A DNA stretch of 64,000 bases from Aporrectodea caliginosa (taxonomy: Eukaryota; Annelida; Clitellata; Crassiclitellata; Lumbricidae): the NCBI GenBank assembly GCA_020284085.1, contig JACEVL010000006.1, positions 1 to 64,000 on the forward strand, given 5' to 3'. Position 1 is the stretch's first letter, and every line of letters begins with the position of its first letter. Of the stretch, positions 1-10,899 are shown in pieces. Both the position numbers and the translations under genes were made by a program. Under the pieces are notes generated by a model. It worked only from the letters and a program-made list of their open reading frames with translations. It made no database searches and was not told the origin of the DNA.

Positions 1-597
1 TAAAAAGGCAATCGCAATGGGTGTAGTAATCTAAGTGCCAACTTCAATGTCGCTAAGCCACTTATAATGCCGCCCTATATGATCATCTAAGCTGCTTAAA
101 TATTCCATGTTACAATGTCGGTCTTACATCAGATTAAATTGTAATAATTAAAATAGAGTAGGCGAGGCAGTATTTAAATTACGAGCTAAATTTAGCTTCA
201 GACGGAAAAACTCGATTCGTAAACTTTGGTTTATCTTGGTTTGTTGCATTTTTTGCAAACTGAGTTCCGTTTTGAGTTGCATTCCTGTTAAGAAACGGTG
301 TACTTTAACCGAAGCAACAACTAGCTGATGTTCTTAAATAACATCGACTCAATTAAGGTAGTGGCGCTATAGAAATTATGGGTCAGCTTAAACGGACGAG
401 TCTCATAATTAAGACTCTTTATGTTTTAAGATTTCTATGTTTGATCTCTTTCAGAATCAAAGTCTTTACAGATTACTGGCTCGCTGACATCTGAAGTTCC
501 CCTCCCCCGGTCCCTCTATTTCTCTGGCATAGCCTAGCAACCTCGTCTGATTGTAGCCGAGAATAATGTGACACTGTTCTGCACGATCCCCTTCTCC
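1..597. other. Gene-free AT-rich sequence, nothing recognised
   Basis: No coding exon, tRNA-like box or terminal repeat was identified here. It ends at a CTAAT pentamer run that may be the tail of a retroelement. Confidence 0.4.
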
Positions 598-636
598 AAT
601 CTAATCTAATCTAATCTAATCTAATCTAATCTAATA
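598..636. repeat. (CTAAT)n microsatellite
   Basis: About seven perfect CTAAT/ATTAG units. The same pentamer tails the LINE fragment at 22770-22799, so this is probably a retrotransposon 3' tail. Confidence 0.8.
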
Positions 637-1248
637 TTGACATTTCTATAAGGCAGTTTACCTTGTCACCTTGTTCCGTCGATTCGTTGAATTCTAGCGA
701 CCGTCATAGTCAACCTTCTCCACGTGTTCCGATCTCTCGTCGCCTCTCTCAGCTCCGGAAGCTTCATTTTCATCGTCTCAATGTATCAAATCCATCCATC
801 TTCTTCTCAGTCGACCTCTTCCCCTCCTCCCCTCCCCGCATGCCAGCATCATCTCCTTTTCCAGTCCATCCGCGCGCATCACATGTCCAAAATACGTCAT
901 TTTATAAGGCAGTTAGCCTAAGGTATTGCACGAGGCATCAATCAATAGCTGTGTCGTTTCTAATCAATTAGGCCTATCACAATCCATAGCCTATGACAAT
1001 CCAGTGGACAAAGAATTAGCAACCTTTGTAGGCCTACTGCCGTTGTTTACTGCATACTGCATGCTGCAATGGCGCACCAGAACCAATCTGCATAGGCGTA
1101 GCTACTATTGGAGGCACGAGGAGGCAGTTGCCTCCTCTTGCTATTTTTATATACTGGAACTTCTATTGACTAATAACCTCAATGACCAGGATTTTGCCAA
1201 TGGTCTGTGAAGTTGCTCCTCTTGAATTTAAGCCTTGCTACGTCCCTG

Positions 1249-1510
1249 TATATAACATATGTACATGTATTGTATGTAGATAAAATATATATACAAACAT
1301 ATATATACATATATGCATATATATATATATGCACACACATATATACTTATATCCATATATATATATATATAGCATATGTACATGTATTGTATATAGATAT
1401 AAATACATATATATACATTATACAAACATATATATATATATATATAGATACATATACATACATAATTACATATAATGTACATATACATATATATGTACAT
1501 GTACATAATG
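1249..1510. repeat. TA/CA-rich microsatellite block
   Basis: Mixed TATACA/TATATG repeats with an imperfect internal duplication (CATATGTACATGTATTGTAT occurs near 1258 and again near 1374). The apparent ORFs are low-complexity Tyr/Ile/His strings and are not genes. Confidence 0.85.
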
Positions 1511-1547
1511 TTTTACCATGAAATCTTCAGACTATCGAACCTTCGAC

Positions 1548-1686
1548 AGTATGGGAATTTTAAAAAATAACTGGGGGGGTTAGACGATGATTTGTGTGCA
1601 GTTTGGGTATGAAATGTAGACTTTACTATGGGAGCCTAAGAAGACTAGGGGTTGAACCCCCAAAACCCCGGCAATTTTCACCCTGA
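1548..1686 (+). repeat. Dispersed repeat, copy 1 (inverted partner at 43174-43323)
   Basis: A segment of about 140 bp running from AGTATGGGAATTTT through CTATGGGAGCCTAAG to CAATTTTCACCCTG. It recurs in reverse orientation at 43174-43323 with high identity. No TIR or TSD was resolved, so the element class is unknown. Confidence 0.75.
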
Positions 1687-1699
1687 CCTTCGGACTATT

Positions 1700-3749
1700 G
1701 ACCTGTTCCCCGCGCCAGACCCCTAATAGCGGGAGCGAGTACTGATGATAGATTGCTTTCGGCACCCTCGTCCCAGCAATTCAAAACTTTGACTCCCTAA
1801 AAAGAATTCTTTGCTCCCCCAAAAAAAAAAATTCATGTGGACGCCCATGATTATGTTCCGTTATACTAAATTTAGGTAATTTCAGAATGTTCACCCGCTT
1901 GCGACCGGTCAACAATGTGTCAATAGGCCTATAGCCCTATATTCGACACAGAGTGGGAAATATTAGAGTTTCGCTTTGAGCCTTTGACGTTTGCCATCGG
2001 TCGCTAGGGGCCCCTGTACAGACTGACAGTGTGAATCTGCAGTAGGGTCAGTATTCAGTAAGTAGTTACTAAAACAGTAAAACTTACTAGTGCTAAATTA
2101 TTTTTAAAAAATTATAGAAAATTAGGAATTTGCTACCAAAATTTGATTTAATTTCTCCGGATTTTGGGGCCCCAAAACCTTGCAGGGCCCTAAGCCATGG
2201 CTTATGCCTTAATCCGGCACTGTGAATAATAATGATTGATCTAATCTATAGCTGTTCCAGCTATCGTAGACATTTAGCTGCTATGGCTAGTATGGCGAAT
2301 TCGGTGGACCAATATGCCATGGTCTCTGTCTGAGATTTGAAGTGGAGCTTAGCTTATGAACATCGAGTTATGTTTTGATGCTGAAATTCGTGAATGCCCC
2401 ATGAATTGGTGCAAAAATCAGTCTTAGATGTATAAATGTTATGAGCTTCAGAGGACTGCTTCTCTCGACATCAGACGGGGGCTTTCCATCTTAATTCCGT
2501 CGGGAGGCTTCACACCCGGGTTCCATGATACTATTACCCTCTGACCAAAACCCTTTGACCAATAAACCCCAGCAATGAACCCAGGATAATAAATGCCTAG
2601 TTTAAAACACCATGGCCAATGACCCCCATAAATAACACATAAGTGCATTACTAGGTGGCTGTCGTGTATTATCAATCTAAGATTATTATTATAATTTATT
2701 ACATGTAATATTATTATAAAATGCAATACAGAGCAAACTGATTATTACTCTGATCCATACACTCCGCATCTTCCAATCTCTTCCTAAATGACACTCGCCA
2801 TGTAGCTTTCTATTCTCTCCCTGATCTTTAAGAACTATACTTTGATCACCACTTGGTATCTCTGGACAACAGTTCCCTAGTTACAATACAGTAGTCAAAA
2901 TTAATATTAAGGAAAATTAGTGATAAGAAGAAAAATGGAAGACCTTGTATGCAATATCAGATTGTAATTCAAAATACAAAATTCAGTACAACTGTATTTA
3001 CTTGGCATGCATAGTTTCAGTTCTGGCTAATATACATACAAAACACAGCTGCAGTATCTCGTCATTTACAGCCTGATAATTCTGGATAATATAATTCCTC
3101 CATGTGTCCAATTCGATATGAATTCCAGTTACAAGACAATCATGTAAACTTTACGAATAAAAGTCACTTTTGCTTTACAGTCAAATGCATTCCATATCAA
3201 CTGCATTTTGTTTCAAGTTCTAAAGAATGCAGTGCCCAAGTGTTACCACCATATGAAATCTGATAGAAAAGGATAATGCAGGAACTGGTATTAGTATTAT
3301 TATTAATGCAGTCCACCCCAAAACTGCCTTGATGGCGTCGTAAAACTTTTCATGATCCCAAAATGACCAGTAAAGAGGTTCAGCTCTCATGTTGCCAAGT
3401 GGTTGAGATACCATTTGTGGCTGGCATGTTTGAGGCTGACAACTCAAGCAAGAAAACAAATGTTACACAAAGTCCATCAAGATTATCTGGTTTTATGTTA
3501 AGAAGGTTAGCAGCACTGCTTATAATATGATATGCAAATGATGAATGATTTTATGAATAAGCAAAAAACTCAAGAAAAATAAATGACATCCTTATCAATT
3601 TTGGTCCATAACTAACTCCACATATTTTTCAAAACTTTTTTACAATTTCCAAAATTGAACATGATTCAGAACATGATCTCTGCTGTTCCTAATTTTACAA
3701 ATGACTTCTTAGTGAGCACAGTTAGTAACAAAGAAAAACAGCTTTATGA
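1700..3749. other. MESD 3' flank, no gene recognised
   Basis: AT-rich sequence with no supported exon. The lower part (about 3200-3749) is immediately downstream of the MESD stop and should contain its 3' UTR, but I could not fix a poly(A) site. Confidence 0.35.
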
Positions 3750-6700
3750 TCATAGGTCTTCTCTCGGCTGATCATCTCGAATGGTAGTTTCACTGTCCTT
3801 CTGACCTGATTTTGAAGCTCCAGACTTAGATTTTGATTTCTTGTCATCTTTTCCACCAGTTTTATCTTTTTTCGTCTTTGACGACTTCTTGGAAGACTTT
3901 TTATCATCTGAGTCATCCTTGCCTTCAGACCCCTAAAACATAACCACATAGTATTCTTAATGTCTGAACATACAGACTGGTGGTATTACCAGTAAGCAAC
4001 TTCTATGGTGCCAGTATCTGTTAATCAGCATCATGCAGTCTGACTGCTATAAAAGAAAGCCCGAAAATGAATAAGCACATGTTGCATTCATTAAGAGACA
4101 GACATTACACTCTATCAAGAATATGCTTCAAACGGTTTGCCATCTGAGACAGCAACAGAGCAGCAACAGAGTTTCATAAATTCAGCATGCAATACTAATG
4201 GCAATCAGTATGCTCACAGCACAAGTTATTCAATAGATTTATAGCGTTACACAAAGTGTGACTAAAACGGCCATATACCTGTGAACCTCTGCCTGGATAG
4301 TCTTTGCCTTCAATAGTAACCACCTCGCACCTTTCCTGTTTAACGAGAAAGTCTTTTACTTCCCAAGCTTTAGCACCATCCTTGAGTAGAAACAGCGCTC
4401 GATTACTGCCAACAACATACCTACAGCCAAAGTATACAAAATTAATTAGCTGTTAATTACAAGGAATAAATTCACAAGTCTGACTAAACCCATCTAAAAA
4501 TCGACAGGCCATTACAAAAGTGTTCTTATTGCTTGGCATCACTGGTACAATTTCAGTACTGAATCCTGTACTGCAATACTTTTTAAAAGTTAAAAGTATT
4601 TTTGATATAAAAATGACTGAATAGCAGCCATTTTTTGGCTTTTTGTGCAAACTATTTCACATAGCACTGCACTTATAAGTGCAGTTCAATTGGACCCTCT
4701 CCTTGGAATGTGTTTTCTCCCTCTGCTTGCTCCACAATTCTATCTGGCAGTCTTTCTTCTCTTTCACTTTTGTTAAAACCTGCTTCTTCTCGCGGGGCCA
4801 GGTGCACTGGGAGCGCTTCTGAACGGTTCACCCTACTAGAGGCACTTTACAAATGCTTAGATACGATACGAAAAACGTTTGAGTGGAAGTAATTTTCTGC
4901 TCTACATGACTTTAAAAAAAGCAGACTTTGAAATAATGATTTTCACAAAACGCACATGAAATGAAAGCAACAAACTTAAAATCACAACTGTAGATGGTCT
5001 GTATTAGTAAAGTATGGATATTGGCTTCACCAATATTTTAAAAAACAAAATAGGTCTTGCTGTCGGCAAGCTTAATTCGTATTGGAAGTGCATTTCTCCA
5101 GTATCGTAAACAACCCACACAATCGAACACCTTTTTCAACCTCCAAACATGCATTTGCAGACTCCATAGGAATGGCAGGTTGAATTGGTCCAGAATCTTA
5201 TGGCTGGACTAAACAAATGAACATGTAAACTACTTGGATACAGATTTCAGAAGTACATAGGTATGAGTTTTCAGTAGCAATAGTTTTCCTGTGCCAGGTC
5301 ATTGACATACCTTTGTACATCATAATGAGCATTGAATAGACTACTTTGCCACAGCTGAGTTATAGTTTCAGTTTCCTTTTCACTGGGATTTCCTGGAAGA
5401 ACAGTACAACACCTTTAAAATTTAATTTTATGGAGAAGAAAATTAACTTATAATTTCAATAGCGTACAAGGCATCACCTGATGGCATTCCACACATAATC
5501 AGGGAAAAGTAAGATCGATTTATAAAAAGTTCATCTGCAGTGTTCATTTTGTGAATTGTAAACACCGTTGTGCCTCAATAACAGCTCTTCATCCACAAGA
5601 GGAAGTGGAGTAATTGTAAGATTTTTGTACTCATTAATGGTACAACTCGAAATTTCTACATTTTATTTGTAAAAAATTTGATAGGCCACAATTCTGTCGT
5701 ACACAAGATGGCTCCAATCAAAGGGTTTTGGTGCACACTTTAAAAATCTGAAGAATTGTGGTATGTCAGCACATTGAAAACAACAATCTGATGCCAGTAT
5801 GTACGACTGTATTTGCTATTCGTCGTAAGCATGAGAAGAAGATTAACATATTGTAATATCATCCATATACAGAATGTCCTGGCTACCTGATACAGTGGCA
5901 AACATCATCAGAGTTCGGCCTTGTTTGCTCATCTTAAGCATGCCCTCTGGATCATTTGGATTCAGCTGAGACAGATCGATCTTTGGCTGTGGCCTCTTCC
6001 ATTCCGGAAGCTCATCCTCCTCCAATGGCTCATCTTCTGCATCCTGTTAATATATGGCAACAAAATGAACTTTCAAAACCAGAAGTAAGGCTGGCAAAAC
6101 CAGAAACACTAAGCTTTCATCTTTTCGTCTTTGGTAAAGTGTAATTTTAGTTCCTAGCTTAGTTGTCTGTGCCTGAGCGAGAAGGGCTCTGCACACATCC
6201 ATCACTTTCTACCTCACCCCGCTCTCTCTCCACGCCTCTCTCTCCACTTCTCTGGCTCTTTATTCTACCACTGCATGTTGGTAACCATGCACACAAGAAG
6301 AAGACCAAAGTCTCAAGACCACGACCAAAGGCACAAGACCAAAAATAAGACCAAGACTGAAGTATTAAGACCATGACCACTGGGCTCAAGACCAAGACCA
6401 CATTTTCCCAGTTTCGATACTGTCTCGAGACCAAGACCACAGTCTCAAGATCCCATCACTGATAATAGTGTGCAAAATAAATGAAAAAAACTGGAAACAT
6501 AATGAACCTGGAAGAAACATGAATAAATGAGCGCATGCAAATACCATATAAACCAATCATTGTACCATTACTGGAAGCTACAGCTGGTCGTTGCGATAAA
6601 CATTACATTGTAAATAAAAATTTCTCTTGCGACATTGTCATTTTAACGCATTATGAAACTACTGGTACACTCATTCTGTAAAAGTACGTCTGCATTTTTC

Positions 6701-7422
6701 ATTTGGGACGCGGAAGAGATATGCTAAACTGGGGGAATAATTCTGAATGCCAACACGATAGATTACTGGATTACCTATTTGGCAAACATGTAGTATCGGG
6801 GTGCATAAGTTTAGTGGCGTCGTGTCGGTTAGGGTCAAGTTAGGCATCGTGAGAGTCGGTCAGGGACTCAGGGTAAGGTTAGGCGTCGTGAGGGTCGGTT
6901 AGTGTCCGAGTTAGGGTTAGTGTACCTTCCGCACAGCATTAGAAACATGGTACCTTCCGCACAGCATGTCAAATGATAACGTATAACGCCAGTACACTTA
7001 TGCACCACGATACTACATGTTTGTCCCTTTCCAGCTACACGCGCTTTTTTTAGTGAAATCAAACAGCTGGCACGATGTAAGTCTATTATTAAAGAAAAAT
7101 AGCACTAGCACAGAAGATGAAAAGCAAATGTACACAGCACAAGACTAGATTTATAACTGCGAATGCGTCTTTTTAACCCTGGTTTAACAATTTCGAACTT
7201 TCTATGACTATTATATACCTCCCACTGGTCGTAGAGTCTTTCTACGTCGGCATCAGTATAATCACGGATATCTTTCTTCTTCCACTTATCTTTTGCATCA
7301 TCCGAAGGCTCTTTATTTGATTTTTCTAATATAACCGACTGTAAAACAACAAGAAATACAAAAGAAAACAGAACGATTCGAGAAAATTTACAAGAGATAA
7401 AAAGTTCCATCGCGAGTGTCAT
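3750..7422 (-). CDS. MESD: MESD, LRP-receptor chaperone of the ER (five exons)
   Basis: Exons, in transcript order: 7422-7219, 6043-5887, 5392-5311, 4420-4279, 3932-3750. All introns are GT-AG, the phases join (0,1,2,0) and the product is 255 aa; human MESD is about 234. MESD is an ER-lumen chaperone for the beta-propeller/EGF modules of LDL-receptor-related proteins and so supports Wnt co-receptor LRP5/6. The sequence shows a hydrophobic signal peptide (about residues 10-30), then the family core: KKKDIRDYTDADVERLYDQW (exon 1), the LPEWKRP segment and TLMMFATVSG (exon 2), ETITQLWQSSLFNAHYDVQR (exon 3), VVGSNRALFLLKDG and WEVKDFLVKQ (exon 4), a Lys/Ser/Asp-rich tail, and the C-terminal REDL retention signal directly before the stop. 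The start is the first ATG before the signal peptide; Met5 is an alternative. The exon 2 donor (GTAGCC) is weak but required by phase. Intron 1 holds a degenerate repeat (6290-6465). Confidence 0.95.
4700..4880 (+). mobile_element. Non-LTR retrotransposon 3' end (fragment) in MESD intron 3
   Basis: The segment runs from a degenerate LINE-like tail through GAGCGCTTCTGAACGG and AGAGGCACTTTACAAAT to a short (GATAC) repeat. The shared 3' motif AGAGGCgCTTTAtAAAT plus a pentamer tail is seen at several other sites in the window. Clade not determined. Confidence 0.4.
6290..6465. repeat. Degenerate AAGACCA-rich tandem repeat in MESD intron 1
   Basis: Repeated AGACCAAGACCA/CTCAAGACCA words end in ATCCCATCACTG, which resembles a hAT right terminus (CAGTGATGGGAT). 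No matching left end was found, so only the repeat is claimed. Confidence 0.5.
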
Positions 7423-8334
7423 GTTGTCTTAAAAGTGAACTCGAATGGAAACCGGAATGCGGAAGAGCATAGCCTAGCTGCGGTCACCCAGTCAGAAAGT
7501 AACTGCTTCAGCAACCGGGCCCAGGAACTGTTATCAGCCAATTCGCATCGACCTATAATAGGATCGCAACGCGTACGTCGATAGAGCTGTAATATGCCAA
7601 AACTAATCTTTGTCGGCGGCAACGGCCTATGTTGTCATAAGCTGCCGTTAAACTGTGAACACACGTCGATTCCGGGGTCAGCTATGATACAGGGCCGAGC
7701 TGGGCGCTTGTTATTGGGCAGCAAGTACAATAGCTTATAGAGGACGGGAAACTCCTTCAACGCTGTGCCACTAGCTTTTGGACGACAATTAGACGGTCAG
7801 AAAAATATCGCGCCTTTACATAACAAATGCATCAAGTTAATTAATTGTGCCTATTATAGGCATTCCTTGTTGGGCAGCCTGTAACAGACTGCATCTAATT
7901 TGATTTGGGCCATTTTCATTATTAGGCCTAGGCTACTATTGTTAATAGGCTAGGCCTACACTTCAAAAGCAAATAACTGATTGTTATGTTTAAGGACAAG
8001 AGCACGCCATTGTAACAAAGTTGCATGTACGATTCTACGATCGAGTAGGCATGTTACAATTATAATTATTAATGTTTCTCTGGTCAAACAATGATATCAC
8101 AAACAAAACCGAGGTGTGAGAAAATTGCATATTCATCAAGGCAGAAGACCAGCATGTGCTATTTTTGGCTACAACAATCAGATAGTATCCGTAAACTTAG
8201 TCATTTATGGTTATTAAAACGCTCCCTAATTGTCACAATGTTCTAAATTAGTCTACTGGATGAATAGGTACAGCTCACATTGACACTAGGGAAGCAATTA
8301 TAAGATACTTTGAGATTTCTGCCCCACTTTTGCC

Positions 8335-8698
8335 CAGGGGTGCAAAAAACCAAACTTTCTTCAAAATGAAAAGTTGGTTTTTTGGTTTTATTTGGTTTTT
8401 TGTTTTGGAGATTTCCTATTTCGGATCGTAAGACTCATAAAAATGGCATAATACCGTAAAAATTAATCAGATGCATATAAATGAAATTAATTAGAACAGT
8501 AGAACCGTAGAATGTCATAAAACGAAGTTAAAAGACCATACAACAATTGCCAAGAGACTTGAAGAGACGACATTTTTGGCATTTATAATTTTGAAATTTG
8601 TAAAAAACCAAAAACCGAAATTTGCAGATTTTTTTTTTTTTGGTTTTTAAAAAACCAAAAAAACCAAAAACCAAAAACCCAAGCCTTTAACAGCCCTG
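8335..8698 (-). mobile_element. hAT-type MITE family 1, copy 1
   Basis: The ends are CAGGGGTGC and CAGCCCTG, and the element is flanked by a perfect 8-bp duplication CTTTTGCC (8327-8334, 8699-8706). The core is shared with copies at 41619-41919 and 58156-58484. It has no coding capacity, and its terminal zones are simple (GGTTTTT)n-like runs. The 8-bp TSD and CAGGG ends place it in the hAT superfamily. Confidence 0.9.
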
Positions 8699-8706
8699 CT
8701 TTTGCC

Positions 8707-10899
8707 CCTTCCAAACTCAGCTGACCATAGGCTATGCACTGTCAGTGGGTAGATCATGCAGATGAAGAGGAAGTGGACTACAGGCCATTGCAGCCACCCA
8801 TATATGCCGAGACTAAGCAAATCGCAGTCGACATCTCATAGCTGCTTCTCAGTTAGCTTAGGAGACTGCGTTCGTCCACAGCCTTAAATAAACTGGTGAT
8901 GCATAGCCTACATTACAGATGACCCACGCCAGCGACGTTTGCAATGGTGCACGGTGACTGCGAAGCCTAGAACCGAGCAGCTCAGCTACGTTGTCGCAAG
9001 CGGTCGTTAGAACAACTGATGCCGTAATACAGCTTCCTCCTCTTCTTCATGAGCACTTGGAGTGGAAATAAGATGCTGCCTCAGTATAGGCCTACATGTA
9101 GATGAGCCGAGGGCACTACAGGCATTGCCTCTATAGCCTCCAGGATCATGTTTTCTACACATTGTAAAGTGATAACTTATTTGCGTTTAACAAAATTTGT
9201 GCTAGAAGGTGCCACGCTGGAAGGCTGGCAACATTTGAAATTTCTCGGTTTCTCTACTGCAAGTGCAGATTTTTTTACATGTAGGTGGTTTTAACAATGC
9301 ACATGTAATAGCTCTCCTCAAGGCCTATCTTCATCCTCTAACAACAAGAGGGATTATTTTCCAGTAGCTTTTTATTACATACTCATTGTTAAAGTGTTAA
9401 AACTGTCTTCAGGCTGTATTTTGTAGGCAGGTCCATATGGTTCAGGGACAAATAGGGTATACCATTCAGTTTAATATCTTTCATGTTCTATCAGGCGAAT
9501 GTCGTTATTGTTCTAAACAATATCGATTGTAAATATGTCACACAATACTGATCATTACTATAACAAGTGTAACTCACAAATGAGCTGTTTTACTTTACAA
9601 GCCACAAAAGAACTAAATCCCGATGTTAATCAGAGGTGTTCTTGTAGAGGTGTGGCCGCATTATAGCACCATATAAATTGTCGTTATTATTATTATTTAT
9701 ATTACCCATTTCAGAAGAAGCACAATTATTAGTGACAGGATTGTCAGCACGTGTACATCAAACTTTTGACTGATGGTTCCTTGAACTTTTCAGTTATTTG
9801 TCACATATTTAATGCTCTTCTTAATGCTTTTCTCATGTTTAGTCCAAGTTGTGCCATGCCTCTTTTGTTGCTGGTCCATGGTTATGGAACACAGTTCCAC
9901 AATCTCTGCTCTGCTGTTTCAGGTACACATATCTTTTCCCTCGCTTGAGACGTGTTTGTTTTGGTGTACTTATCCTCCTTAGACTGCCCTTCTGCTTTAT
10001 TGAGAGCTTTGAAACTATCTGTGTTGTGATTAAGTTTTGAAGTGCCCTCGAATGATGTCTCGTGCATTATTATTATAATGGTGCCTTAGAAGTTCTAAGA
10101 CGAGAGTCGATTAGATATTTGTTGCATTTGTTATGTACTCGAGGTCAGTAAACCTGGCTCTGAGACGTGAGGCAAGTGTGCGTTAACAACAACTTGTCGA
10201 CAGTTGTTACACAGACCCACAATCATTGATACATATGAGTTCCCATTGCACAAAGAGGACAACTCTCACAGTAGTGCCTGTCTCTCATTGCTGTGAGGCA
10301 GTGTGAACTGTGTTGATCCATCACTTTGAAAAAAGTCTTCCTGATAACATTCCATTTACTTCATTTTTACATTTATTTCATTTACATTTCATTGTACTGT
10401 TCATTCTAGCTCAGTTTAAGTTACATTCTTTTCCTATGTTAGTTAACACAGACCTGTCTACAGACCTTTTATTAGCAGTCACATTCAAAGCACTCTTGAC
10501 TGGCCCGTGAAATTTATATACAAGCGTACAGATAATTATACACATCACAAATTTTAGCAATAATAATAAAGAAAATAATTGGATTGGGTTAGGGCAACGT
10601 TTTTCACACCTGACTTACTATAGAAATTTATAAATAAAAATTTCTGCAAAAGCAACTTAAAGACAATAATTATGTAGACAGATAAACAACATATATCACT
10701 AAATGGCAGTCACACAATCTTACATCAACACCAAATAAAACTCAGGATATGCAGACAAACCTGAAGATGTGTAGGAAACTATTAAAGCTACCAAAGTAAT
10801 CATAAGTTATCACTGGAATGTGTATCAGTCAACAGTTATGATACAAAGTCAGCTTCTATATACATTTGAATCATTCAGACACTTGACGTTGTGACTGAA
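8707..10899. other. Intergenic region between MESD and the DESI-PUL gene
   Basis: No exon was found. A weak retroelement trace around 9840-9910 reads VAGPWLWNTVPQSL on the plus strand, reminiscent of the tail of CR1-like ORF2 proteins. Around 9650-9700 there is a short segment ending in (ATT)n. Confidence 0.35.
10468..10473 (-). promoter_or_regulatory. Candidate poly(A) signal AATAAA for the DESI-PUL gene
   Basis: TTTATT on the plus strand (AATAAA on minus) lies about 430 bp downstream of the stop at 10900. It is only a candidate because the region is AT-rich. Confidence 0.25.

Noticed and set aside
1207..1521. 104-codon ORF
   Set aside because: TA/CA microsatellite translation.
9849..10040. 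LINE ORF2 tail (VAGPWLWNTVPQSL)
   Set aside because: Only one short motif is visible, with no tail or other RT motif; noted but not called as a separate element.
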